64,000 bases of DNA from Billgrantia zhangzhouensis (GTDB taxonomy: Bacteria; Pseudomonadota; Gammaproteobacteria; Pseudomonadales; Halomonadaceae): positions 124,001 to 188,000 of the forward strand of contig NZ_JABFTT010000007.1 in the NCBI RefSeq assembly GCF_021404465.1, given 5' to 3'. A program made the position numbers and the translations under genes. Shown here one piece after another: positions 17,156 through 26,864 of this stretch. Numbering within the stretch: position 1 is the stretch's first letter; every line of letters starts with the position of its first letter. The notes beneath the pieces are model-generated. The model had not been told where the DNA came from. It saw only the letters and a list, made by a program, of their open reading frames with translations, and searched no databases.

Positions 17156-19083
17156 CAGTCGTCGAAGAAGCCCGCCGCATCCGCGTCCTCGATCCCCGTC
17201 TGGCCAACCAGATCGCAGCCGGCGAGGTGGTGGAGCGGCCGGCCTCGGTGGTCAAGGAACTGGTCGAGAATGCCATCGATGCGGGCAGTTCCCGCATCGA
17301 GGTGGAACTCGAGGCGGGTGGTGCCCGGCTGATCCGCGTGCGCGACGACGGTAGCGGCATCGCTGAGGACGATCTGCCGCTGGCGCTGTCGCGCCATGCC
17401 ACCAGCAAGATCGCTTCGCTGGAGGATCTGGAGGGCGTGGCGAGTCTCGGTTTCCGCGGCGAGGCCTTGGCCTCGATCAGCTCGGTGTCGCGCCTAGAAC
17501 TCATCGCCAACGTCGACGACGATCCGCGCAGCGGCTGGCGGGTGGTGGCCGAAGGTCGCCAGATGGAGCCTCGCGTCAGCCCGGCGCCGCATCCTCGCGG
17601 CACCTCGGTCACGGTGCGCGACCTGTTCTTCAATACGCCGGCACGGCGCAAGTTCCTGCGTACCGAGAAGACCGAGTATGGCCATGTGGAGGAGACCTTT
17701 CGCCGCCTGGCGCTGTCACGCTTCGATATCGCCTGGGTGCTGCGCCACAACCAGAAGACCGTGCAACAGCTGCCGGCGGGCGACGATCCGGCTCGCCGCG
17801 AGCGGCGCATTGCGGCGCTGCTGGGCAAGGGTTTCCTCGACAATGCCCTGCATCTCGATCTCGCCGTCGGCGGTTTGCGCCTATGGGGCTGGGTAGGCTT
17901 GCCCACCCACTCCCGGGCCCAGGCCGACCAGCAGTACTTTTTCGTCAACGGTCGCGTGGTTCGCGACCGGCTGGTGGCGCATGCCATCCGTCAGGCCTAC
18001 CGCGACGTGCTGTTCCACGGCCGGCATCCGGTGTTCGTGCTCTACCTCGAGGTCGATCCCATGGTGGTGGACGTCAACGTTCATCCCACCAAGCACGAGG
18101 TGCGCTTTCGCGACGGCCGCCTGGTGCACGATTTCCTCTTTTCCAGCCTGCATCGTGCGCTGGCCGAGGCGCGTCCGGCCGAGCGCGAAGCGCAAGCCGG
18201 TGACATGGCCGAGGAGGAGAATTCCGACAGCAGCGAAGTGCGGGAGCCCGAGGCGCGCTGGCAGCAGCAGCCCATCGCCCTGCATCCGTCCGGCGACTCG
18301 TCCGAGCGGGTCACGGCCGATCGCGTGCGCGCCTTCATGAGTGGCTATCGTGCGCTGCATCCCGAGCATGAAGAACGTCTGCTGACACCGCAGGCGGCTG
18401 GCGACGAGGCAACTGACACCGTGGCGCCACCTCCATCATCGGCGTTCCCGGCCAGGGTGGAGTCGCCGGCGCTGCCCGCCGCGGAGGAAGGCAGCGGTAT
18501 CCCGCCGCTGGGCTTCGCCATCGCCCAGTTGCACGGCATCTACATTATTTCCCAGACCGCGCAGGGCATGATCATCGTCGATATGCACGCCGCTCATGAG
18601 CGCATCGTCTACGAGCGCATGAAGGCCCAGGTGCATGGCGGCGCGCTCGAGGCGCAGCCGTTGCTGGTGCCGGTGTCGATGGCGGCCAGTCACGCCGAGG
18701 TAGCGACCGCCGAAGCCGAGCGGGAGGCCTTCGCCCGGTTGGGGGTGGAACTCGACGTGGCGGGTCCCGAGACCCTGCTGGTGCGGCAGGTACCGACGCT
18801 ACTGGTCGATGCCGACGTCGAGCCGCTGATCCGTGATATGCTCGGCGACCTGGAGCGCTATGGCCGCTCCGACCGCCTGGAAGCTCATATCAACGAGCTG
18901 CTGGCGACCATGGCCTGTCACGGCAGCGTGCGTGCCAACCGGCGCCTGACCGTGGCCGAGATGGATGCGTTGCTGCGCGACATGGAGCGCACCGAGCGGA
19001 GCGGCCAGTGCAACCATGGCAGGCCGACCTGGACTGAAATGTCGCTCAAGCAGCTCGATCGGCTGTTCCTGCGGGGGCAGTGA
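17152..19083 (+). CDS. mutL: DNA mismatch repair protein MutL
   Basis: A 643-residue GHKL ATPase. N-terminal motifs are [31 protein letters not shown] and [10 protein letters not shown]. The C-terminal dimerisation domain is present ([20 protein letters not shown], then [15 protein letters not shown]). A variable acidic linker spans about 345-450. The DQHA(X)2E(X)4E endonuclease motif is not seen: [11 protein letters not shown] lacks the motif's Q. This is as expected in gammaproteobacteria that use MutH, but MutH itself is not in the window. It overlaps amiB by four bases (ATGA). Confidence 0.96.
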   Translation: MTVVEEARRIRVLDPRLANQIAAGEVVERPASVVKELVENAIDAGSSRIEVELEAGGARLIRVRDDGSGIAEDDLPLALSRHATSKIASLEDLEGVASLGFRGEALASISSVSRLELIANVDDDPRSGWRVVAEGRQMEPRVSPAPHPRGTSVTVRDLFFNTPARRKFLRTEKTEYGHVEETFRRLALSRFDIAWVLRHNQKTVQQLPAGDDPARRERRIAALLGKGFLDNALHLDLAVGGLRLWGWVGLPTHSRAQADQQYFFVNGRVVRDRLVAHAIRQAYRDVLFHGRHPVFVLYLEVDPMVVDVNVHPTKHEVRFRDGRLVHDFLFSSLHRALAEARPAEREAQAGDMAEEENSDSSEVREPEARWQQQPIALHPSGDSSERVTADRVRAFMSGYRALHPEHEERLLTPQAAGDEATDTVAPPPSSAFPARVESPALPAAEEGSGIPPLGFAIAQLHGIYIISQTAQGMIIVDMHAAHERIVYERMKAQVHGGALEAQPLLVPVSMAASHAEVATAEAEREAFARLGVELDVAGPETLLVRQVPTLLVDADVEPLIRDMLGDLERYGRSDRLEAHINELLATMACHGSVRANRRLTVAEMDALLRDMERTERSGQCNHGRPTWTEMSLKQLDRLFLRGQ

Positions 19084-19097
19084 GGTACGTTCCTACC

Positions 19098-20036
19098 ATG
19101 CCCGAAAGACGCCCCCTCGCCATCCTGCTGATGGGACCTACCGCCGCCGGCAAGACCGATCTGGCCATCACGCTGCATGAGCGGCTCGACTGCGAGCTGA
19201 TCAGCATGGACTCGGCCATGGTCTATCGTGGCATGGACATCGGCAGTGCCAAGCCCTCCGCCGAAGAGCTGGCTCGCGCGCCGCACCGGTTGATCGACAT
19301 CCGCGATCCCGCCGAGCCCTACTCGGCGGCGGATTTTCGCGAGGACGCTCACCGCGAGATGCGACGAATTACCGCAGCCGGGCGCATCCCACTACTGGTT
19401 GGCGGCACCATGATGTACGCCAAGCGCCTGCTCAATGGCGTGGCCAATCTGCCGGCGGCCGATCCATCGATACGTGCCGAGCTGGCCCGTGAGGCGGAAC
19501 GCCTTGGCTTGGCGGGGCTGCACGCCGAGCTCGCCCGGGTCGACCCCGAGTCTGCCCGGCGCATTCATCCCAACGATCCGCAACGGTTGATGCGAGCATT
19601 GGAGGTCTATCGGGCCAGCGGCACGACGCTTACCGAACTGTGGCGTCGGCAGCGTCCTGAAACCTTCCCATGGAATGTGCTGTCGATAGGATTCACGCCC
19701 TTTGATCGTCGTATCCTGCACGAGCGAATCGCGGCTCGCTTCGAGGTCATGCTGGATGCCGGTTTCATCGGGGAAGTCGAGGCATTGAGAGCGCGCGGCG
19801 ACTTACATCCGGGCTTGCCGTCAATGAAGAGCGTGGGCTACCGCCAGGCTTGGGAGTTTCTCGACGGGCAGGGCGGTCTGGAGCAGTTGCGGCAGCGCAC
19901 CGTGGTGGCGACCCGACAGTTGGCCAAGCGCCAACTGACCTGGCTGCGAAGCTGGCCGGAGCTACACTGGGTCGATAGCCAAGGGCGAAATGCACTGAGC
20001 GAAGTCCTGAATTTCGTGCGTGAATCGGGCTCTTAG
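19098..20036 (+). CDS. miaA: tRNA dimethylallyltransferase
   Basis: A 312-residue enzyme that adds an isopentenyl group from DMAPP to A37 of tRNAs reading UNN codons. The P-loop [12 protein letters not shown] is followed by [16 protein letters not shown], the [10 protein letters not shown] segment, [13 protein letters not shown] and [13 protein letters not shown], in the family order. I use the ATG at 19098. A GTG at 19080 would overlap the mutL stop (GTGA) and add six residues. Confidence 0.96.
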   Translation: MPERRPLAILLMGPTAAGKTDLAITLHERLDCELISMDSAMVYRGMDIGSAKPSAEELARAPHRLIDIRDPAEPYSAADFREDAHREMRRITAAGRIPLLVGGTMMYAKRLLNGVANLPAADPSIRAELAREAERLGLAGLHAELARVDPESARRIHPNDPQRLMRALEVYRASGTTLTELWRRQRPETFPWNVLSIGFTPFDRRILHERIAARFEVMLDAGFIGEVEALRARGDLHPGLPSMKSVGYRQAWEFLDGQGGLEQLRQRTVVATRQLAKRQLTWLRSWPELHWVDSQGRNALSEVLNFVRESGS

Positions 20037-20125
20037 CGTAAGATATTGGCTTCGAGTGGCCGGGCGACCAGCCGAGAAAGAACACAACTTCCACCCCTCA
20101 AGAGAACGTTTTAGGGAGAGGTAAC

Positions 20126-20377
20126 ATGTCCAAAGGGCAGTCCCTTCAAGACCCGTACCTGAACATCCTGCGCAAGGAGCGCATTCCGGTTTCTATCTTC
20201 CTGGTCAACGGCATCAAGCTGCAGGGACAGATCGAGTCGTTCGATCAGTTCGTGATTCTGCTGCGTAACACCGTCAGTCAGATGGTCTACAAGCACGCCA
20301 TCTCCACTGTGGTGCCTTCGCGCAACGTGCGGCTGCCGCCGCAGGATCCCGCGGCCCAGCCGGACAGCAACGCGTGA
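20126..20377 (+). CDS. hfq: RNA chaperone Hfq
   Basis: An 83-residue Sm-like protein forming hexamers that pair small RNAs with mRNAs. Sm1 ([23 protein letters not shown]) and Sm2 ([13 protein letters not shown]) are complete, with the N-terminal QSLQDPYLN that forms the proximal uracil pocket. The C-terminal tail is short (about 15 residues) compared with E. coli. A strong AGGGAGAGG site lies before the ATG. It is followed within 8 bases by hflX. Confidence 0.98.
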   Translation: MSKGQSLQDPYLNILRKERIPVSIFLVNGIKLQGQIESFDQFVILLRNTVSQMVYKHAISTVVPSRNVRLPPQDPAAQPDSNA

Positions 20378-20385
20378 GGTATTGA

Positions 20386-21702
20386 TTGTTTTTTGAACGA
20401 CCCGATGCCGGCGAAACGGCAGTACTGGTTCATGTCGACTTCCAGGACGAGCGTGAGCGCGAAGATCCCGGCGAGTTCTTGGAACTGGTCCGTTCCGCCG
20501 GCGCCGAGCCGGCCATGCTGCTCAGCGGCAGCCGGCATCGGCCCGATTCACGCACCTTCATCGGTAGCGGCAAGGTAGAGGAGCTGCGCGAGGCACTGCA
20601 GGTGCATGGCGCTGAACTCGTCATCTTCAACCATGGCTTGAGTCCTTCTCAGGAACGTAACCTGGAACGAGAACTCAAGTGTCGGGTACTCGATCGCACG
20701 GGGCTGATACTCGATATCTTCGCCCAGCGTGCGCGTACCCACGAGGGCAAGCTGCAGGTCGAACTGGCCCAGTTGGAGTACATGTCTACCCGCCTGGTGC
20801 GTGGCTGGACTCACCTGGAGCGTCAGAAGGGCGGTATCGGCCTGCGCGGCCCCGGTGAGACACAGTTGGAAACCGACCGCCGACTGCTGCGTGCACGCAT
20901 CAAGGCGATCCACAAGCGGCTCGACAAGGTGCGTAGCCAGCGCAGCCAGAACCGGCGTGCTCGGGCCAGGGCGGAGATTCCCAGCATCTCGTTGGTCGGC
21001 TATACCAACGCCGGCAAGTCGACGCTGTTCAATGCCCTGACCTCTGCCAGGGTCTATGCGGCCGACCAGTTGTTCGCTACGCTCGATCCGACCCTGCGCC
21101 GGTTGGAGATCGGCGATGTCGGTTCGGTGGTGCTGGCGGATACCGTGGGATTCATCCGTCATCTGCCCCACAAGCTGGTGGAAGCCTTCCAGGCCACTCT
21201 TCAGGAAGCGGCCGAGGCCTCGCTGCTGGTGCATGTGATCGATGCCGCCGATTCCGACCGTGAGCTCAACGTAGCTCAGGTCGAAGGGGTGCTCGACGAG
21301 ATCGGTGCGCTTGACGTGCCCATGCTCAAGGTAATGAACAAGATCGACCTGCTCGACAGTGCGCCGCGTATCGAGCGCGACGGGCAGGGCCGGCCCGAGG
21401 TGGTTTGGCTGTCGGCCCGTGAGGGACTCGGACTCGAACTGCTCGAGCAAGCTCTCTCGGAATGCCTGGCGGAGGATGTGATCGCCTTTGGCATGCTCCT
21501 TTCTCCGCGACAGGGCCGCCTGAGGGCGGGCTTGCATGAGCTTGGCGCCGTACGCGAAGAACGTTACGAAGAGGGTGGTCAGGTGCATCTCGAGGTGCGC
21601 CTGCCACGCCGCGATTTCCTGCAGTTGATGGCCCGATTGGGAGAGCGGGCGGAGAATTACCTTCCGTCCGAGTTGCACGAACGACCGGTATGGGAGGCGT
21701 GA
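20386..21702 (+). CDS. hflX: Ribosome-associated GTPase HflX
   Basis: A 438-residue GTPase that splits stalled or hibernating ribosomes. The N-terminal HflX domain contains SGSRHRPDSRTFIGSGKVEE and LERQKGGIGLRGPGETQLE. The G domain has G1 GYTNAGKSTLFN near 200, G3 ADTVGFIRHLP near 250 and G4 MNKIDLL near 322. The start is a TTG: GAGG from the hfq stop region lies at the right distance, and the next methionine would cut into the conserved domain. It is the third gene of the miaA-hfq-hflX run. Confidence 0.93.
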   Translation: MFFERPDAGETAVLVHVDFQDEREREDPGEFLELVRSAGAEPAMLLSGSRHRPDSRTFIGSGKVEELREALQVHGAELVIFNHGLSPSQERNLERELKCRVLDRTGLILDIFAQRARTHEGKLQVELAQLEYMSTRLVRGWTHLERQKGGIGLRGPGETQLETDRRLLRARIKAIHKRLDKVRSQRSQNRRARARAEIPSISLVGYTNAGKSTLFNALTSARVYAADQLFATLDPTLRRLEIGDVGSVVLADTVGFIRHLPHKLVEAFQATLQEAAEASLLVHVIDAADSDRELNVAQVEGVLDEIGALDVPMLKVMNKIDLLDSAPRIERDGQGRPEVVWLSAREGLGLELLEQALSECLAEDVIAFGMLLSPRQGRLRAGLHELGAVREERYEEGGQVHLEVRLPRRDFLQLMARLGERAENYLPSELHERPVWEA

Positions 21703-21850
21703 CGGCTGCGGTCGTTCGGCTCGACGGATTGATTCTCCAACAACTAACGGGACCGGGCGCCGAAGGGCGTTCTACAGGACAGCAACCGAACTTCCCGGTC
21801 GCACAGGCACAGGCGAGCGGTCGGGAGGCAACGCAGAGTGGAGACGACGT

Positions 21851-23074
21851 ATGGCTTGGAATGAGCCGGGTGGTGGCAACCAGCATGACCCCTGGAGCGG
21901 TGGGGGCCGACGCGGTGGCAACGGCGGCGGCGGTGGCAACCGTGGGGGCAACCAGGGGCCACCCGACCTTGACGAGGCCCTGAAGAAGTTCCAGGACAAG
22001 CTCAACAGCATGCTTGGCGGTCGTGGTGGCAAAGGCGGTGGCGGTCGTGGCGGCAAGGGTGGCGGTCGCCCGCGCAATACGTTCGCCTTGCCAGGGCTGC
22101 TGCTGGTCATCGCCCTGGGTATCTGGGGGGCAATGGGCTTCTATCTGGTTGACCAGGCCGAGCGTGGCGTGGTGCTGCGTTTTGGTGAGTTCCAGACGGT
22201 GGTGGGGCCAGGCTTGCACTGGAATCCGCCGCTGATCGACGATGTGCGCATGGTCAATGTGACTCGCGTGCGTTCGCTGACCCAGACCCAGTCGATGCTG
22301 ACCCGCGACGAGAACATCGTCGAGGTCGAGATCTCGGCCCAGTATCAGGTCAACGATCCGCGTGACTTCGTGCTCAACGTGCGCAATCCCCAGCTCTCCA
22401 TCGAGAACGCGCTGGATTCCGCGCTGCGCCACGTGGTTGGCGGTACCGACATGATCGAGATCCTGACCTCCGGGCGTGAGATTCTCGGTAGCTCGGTGGC
22501 GAGCCGCCTGCAGACCTATCTGGATAGCTACGGCACCGGCATTCGCCTGCAAACCATCAACATCGAGTCGACCACGGCCCCTGCACCCGTTATCGATGCC
22601 TTCGACGACGTAATCCGCGCCCGCGAGGATCGCCAGCGGACCATCAACGAGGGCATGGCCTACGCCAATGCCATTATCCCGGCCGCTCAGGGTCAGGCGC
22701 AGCGTCTGGTCGAGCAAGGCCAGGGCTATCGCGAATCGGTGGTGGCCGAAGCCCAGGGTCAGGTCAACCGCTTCAACGCGCTGCTGGCCCAGTACCGCAA
22801 CGCACCGGAGATCATGCGCGAACGTCTCTACATCGATGCCATGGCCGATGTCTTTGCGCGTACGCCGAAGGTACTGGTCGACGTGCGTGAGGACGCACCG
22901 CTGATGTATCTGCCGCTCGACCAGCGCCCCGGAAGGGGTGGCGATGGTGAAGGCAACGGCGAGGCGGCTCGCGGCGAAAGCGGCGAACTCGACCCGCGTG
23001 TGCTCGAGCGCCTGCGCACGACGAGTTCGGCGCAGGGTGGCAATACCGGTAGTATCCGCAGGGAGGGCCGCTAA
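21851..23074 (+). CDS. hflK: HflK, regulator subunit of the FtsH complex
   Basis: A 407-residue SPFH/band-7 inner membrane protein. A glycine-rich cytoplasmic N-terminus (residues about 1-75, many GGGG and GGRGGKG runs) leads to one membrane segment (TFALPGLLLVIALGIWGAMGF) and a periplasmic band-7 domain (LRFGEFQTVVGPGLHWNPP) with a long coiled-coil (ARGQ- and EAQGQ-rich). HflK and HflC form the cage that encloses FtsH and limits its access to membrane substrates. The 148-base gap after hflX probably holds its own start signals, though no clear promoter is visible. It abuts hflC directly. Confidence 0.96.
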   Translation: MAWNEPGGGNQHDPWSGGGRRGGNGGGGGNRGGNQGPPDLDEALKKFQDKLNSMLGGRGGKGGGGRGGKGGGRPRNTFALPGLLLVIALGIWGAMGFYLVDQAERGVVLRFGEFQTVVGPGLHWNPPLIDDVRMVNVTRVRSLTQTQSMLTRDENIVEVEISAQYQVNDPRDFVLNVRNPQLSIENALDSALRHVVGGTDMIEILTSGREILGSSVASRLQTYLDSYGTGIRLQTINIESTTAPAPVIDAFDDVIRAREDRQRTINEGMAYANAIIPAAQGQAQRLVEQGQGYRESVVAEAQGQVNRFNALLAQYRNAPEIMRERLYIDAMADVFARTPKVLVDVREDAPLMYLPLDQRPGRGGDGEGNGEAARGESGELDPRVLERLRTTSSAQGGNTGSIRREGR

Positions 23075-23965
23075 ATGGTGAACAACCGTTCCTTGATCAT
23101 CGTGGGTGGCCTCGCTGCCGCGGCCTGGCTTGCCAGCAACAGCCTCTACGTGGTCGACGAGACCGAGCGTGCCGTCAAGCTGCGCTTTGGTGAGGTCATC
23201 GAAGAGAACATTCAGCCCGGCCTGCACTTTAAGGTGCCGATCACTCAGACGGTTCGTAAGTTCGATACCCGGGTGCTGACGCTGGATACCGATACCAGCC
23301 GCTATCTGACGCTCGAGCAGAAGGCGGTCATCGTGGACTCCTACGTCAAGTGGCAGGTGATCAATCCCACCCGCTACTACGAGGCCACCGCCGGCGACGA
23401 GATGATGGCGATCCGCCTGATCCAGCCGCGGGTCGATGAGAGCCTGCGTAACGAGTTTGGCCGCCTGGACCTGCAGCAGATTATCGCCGAGCGCCGCGAC
23501 GACCTGATGATTCGCCCGACCCAGGAACTCGACTCGTTGATGCGCGAGGAGCTGGGGGTGTCGATCCTCGACATCCGCGTCAAGCGTATCGATCTGCCCG
23601 AGGACGTCTCTGCTGCGGTCTTCGACCGTATGCGCTCCGAGCGTGAGCGTGAAGCACGTGAATGGCGTGCCCAGGGCCAGGAGGAGGCCGAGCGCATCCG
23701 CGCCAATGCCGACCGCCGCCGCCAGGTGCTGCTGGCTCAGGCTACCGAGCGGGCCGAGACCCTGCGCGGTGAGGGTGATGCCGAAGCGGCAGCGATCTTC
23801 TCGGAGGCATACGGCCAGAACCCGGAGTTCTTCACCTTCTGGCGCAGTATCAACGCCTATCGTGAGAGCTTCGACGGTGAGCGGGACATGCTGGTGCTTG
23901 ACCCGTCCAGCGATTTCTTCCGCTATCTGCGCAGCCCGGCAGTGCAGAACGGTAGCGACGAGTAA
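23075..23965 (+). CDS. hflC: HflC, partner of HflK
   Basis: A 296-residue band-7 protein that starts one base after the hflK stop. The N-terminal anchor is LIIVGGLAAAAWLASNSLYV. The SPFH domain follows (ETERAVKLRFGEV, then PGLHFKVPITQTVRKFDTR). The helical region is rich in Glu and Arg (RMRSEREREAREWRAQGQEEAERIRANA), and the conserved EFFTFWRSINAYRESF end is present. It acts with HflK around FtsH at the inner membrane. Confidence 0.96.
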   Translation: MVNNRSLIIVGGLAAAAWLASNSLYVVDETERAVKLRFGEVIEENIQPGLHFKVPITQTVRKFDTRVLTLDTDTSRYLTLEQKAVIVDSYVKWQVINPTRYYEATAGDEMMAIRLIQPRVDESLRNEFGRLDLQQIIAERRDDLMIRPTQELDSLMREELGVSILDIRVKRIDLPEDVSAAVFDRMRSEREREAREWRAQGQEEAERIRANADRRRQVLLAQATERAETLRGEGDAEAAAIFSEAYGQNPEFFTFWRSINAYRESFDGERDMLVLDPSSDFFRYLRSPAVQNGSDE

Positions 23966-24070
23966 GAGGCACCGGACCGGGCCCAGCGGCTGTCGCTTTC
24001 CAGGCATGTCGCTGGGCTTGTCCCGGCATCGCGGGGTTCAACCCGTCGCCAAACGTGATAGAATCCGTCA

Positions 24071-24093
24071 ACCGGGCGTGGCCCGGTTTTTTT
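24071..24093 (+). terminator. Intrinsic terminator after hflC
   Basis: ACCGGGC (24071-24077) and GCCCGGT (24081-24087) form a perfect 7-bp stem with a three-base loop, followed by seven T. It lies about 105 bases after the hflC stop and 64 before hisZ, so it ends the hfq-hflX-hflKC transcript and excludes a longer 5' start for hisZ. Confidence 0.8.
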
Positions 24094-24156
24094 GTGGGCC
24101 TTTTTTGCCATCGAATCCTTTTTTTGCCCGCCCCAACGCCTTGCAGGATTGACGAC

Positions 24157-25332
24157 ATGACCATTGCTGACCGCTGGCTGTTGCCCGACGGCATGGATGA
24201 AGTGCTGCCGCCCCAGGCAAGCCGTATGGAGGAGCTGCGGCGAACGCTGCTCGACCTCTACTATCGCTGGGGTTACGACCAGGTAATGCCACCGCCGGTG
24301 GAGTTCCTCGACTCCCTATTGACCGGCACCGGCACTGACCTGGATCTGCAGACCTTCAAGCTGACCGATCAACTGACCGGCCGCCTGATGGGAGTGAGCG
24401 CTGATGTGACGCCCCAGGTGGCGCGCATGGACGCCCACTCCATGCACCACCAGGGGCCGGCCAGGCTGTGCTATTGCACCAACGTGCTGCGGGCCAAGGC
24501 CGACCAGCACCAGGGAGGGCGAAGCCCGGTCCAGGTCGGTGTCGAACTGTTCGGCCATGCCGGCCTGGAAGCGGACCTCGAGATCCTGCGCCTGGCACTG
24601 TTGAGTCTCGAGGCTGCCGGGGCCAGTGAACTGCATTTGGCGTTGGGCCATATCGGCATCTATCGTAGCCTGGTACAGGCAGCCGAGTTGGATCGCGATC
24701 AGGAGCGGGCGCTGTTCGAAGCGCTGGAGCTCAAGTCGCCGGGGGCCTTGGCCCAGCAGGTCGAGGCCAATGTGGCCGATCCCGCCCTGGCGGAAATGTT
24801 CCGTGCGCTGGGCCGCCTGAACGGTGGCCCCGAGGTGTTGGACAGCGCGCGCGAAGCGCTCGCCGGTGCTCCCGCTGCGGTAGGCGAGGCCTTGGCGCAG
24901 CTCGGTGCGCTGCACCGGGGCGTGGCCAGGGAGCACCCCGAAGTGGCGCTCTATTTCGATCTGGCCGAGCTACGTGGTTATCAGTACCACACTGGAATGA
25001 TGTTTGCGGCCTTCGTGCCGGGCTACGGCCAGGCCCTGGCCAAGGGCGGACGCTATGACGATACGGGGCGAGCCTTCGGCCGTGCGCGTCCCGCCACTGG
25101 CTTTTCGATGGACCTGAAGCTGCTTGCCACGCTGGTGCAGAGCGAGCCGGCCTGCGACGGCATCTGGGCGCCGGCTTCCGGCGAGGGCGTAGCCGAAGCG
25201 ATTGCATCGCTGCGCGACAGCGGGCACCGGGTGGTGCAGGCGCTGCCGGGCCAGCAGACGCCTCCCGAGGCGCATCGCTGCAGCCAGCAACTGGTAATGG
25301 TCGATGGCCGCTGGCAAGCGGAGGCACTCTAG
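24157..25332 (+). CDS. hisZ: ATP phosphoribosyltransferase regulatory subunit HisZ
   Basis: A 391-residue paralogue of histidyl-tRNA synthetase without aminoacylation function. It keeps class II-like segments (YYRWGYDQVMPPPVEFLDSL; FKLTDQLTGRLMGVSADVTPQVAR; LRAKADQHQGGRSPVQVGVELFG), and lacks the C-terminal anticodon-binding domain. HisZ pairs with the short form of HisG to start histidine synthesis and confers feedback control. Its presence implies a short HisG elsewhere. The ATG at 24157 is the conserved start; an upstream one is rejected because the terminator lies in that stretch. It is followed by purA. Confidence 0.93.
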   Translation: MTIADRWLLPDGMDEVLPPQASRMEELRRTLLDLYYRWGYDQVMPPPVEFLDSLLTGTGTDLDLQTFKLTDQLTGRLMGVSADVTPQVARMDAHSMHHQGPARLCYCTNVLRAKADQHQGGRSPVQVGVELFGHAGLEADLEILRLALLSLEAAGASELHLALGHIGIYRSLVQAAELDRDQERALFEALELKSPGALAQQVEANVADPALAEMFRALGRLNGGPEVLDSAREALAGAPAAVGEALAQLGALHRGVAREHPEVALYFDLAELRGYQYHTGMMFAAFVPGYGQALAKGGRYDDTGRAFGRARPATGFSMDLKLLATLVQSEPACDGIWAPASGEGVAEAIASLRDSGHRVVQALPGQQTPPEAHRCSQQLVMVDGRWQAEAL

Positions 25333-25450
25333 GCGTTGGCGAACTGGCCGAAGCCTGATTAGACGATACCGGCAAGCGGGCCGGAAGACGAGCGCGGCCA
25401 GCGGGCCGGATGATCGACGCGCACATACGCGGCGCTGACACGAGAGATGA

Positions 25451-26752
<1,302 letters not shown>

Positions 26753-26774
26753 CGGTACGAAGCGCGAATCGACC

Positions 26775-26803
26775 ACGAGGCCGGCACAGGGTGCCGGCCT
26801 CGT
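26775..26803. terminator. Strong hairpin between purA and the polysaccharide operon
   Basis: ACGAGGCCGGCAC (26775-26787) and GTGCCGGCCTCGT (26791-26803) form a perfect 13-bp stem with a three-base loop. No T-run follows on either strand. It lies between convergent genes and is the only terminator candidate for both. Confidence 0.6.
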
Positions 26804-26864
26804 TGCGTCGGAACGTAACGAGCCGGTGTACGGAACGTCATCGAGCCGACCTGCGATCTGACCG

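Noticed and set aside
21326..24007. Very long open frame on the minus strand opposite hflX, hflK and hflC
   Set aside because: The plus-strand genes are unmistakable. The opposite frame has no recognisable motifs and arises from high G+C codon bias.
24055..24156. Longer N-terminus of hisZ from an upstream ATG
   Set aside because: The segment contains the intrinsic terminator with seven T, and the residues are not HisZ-like.
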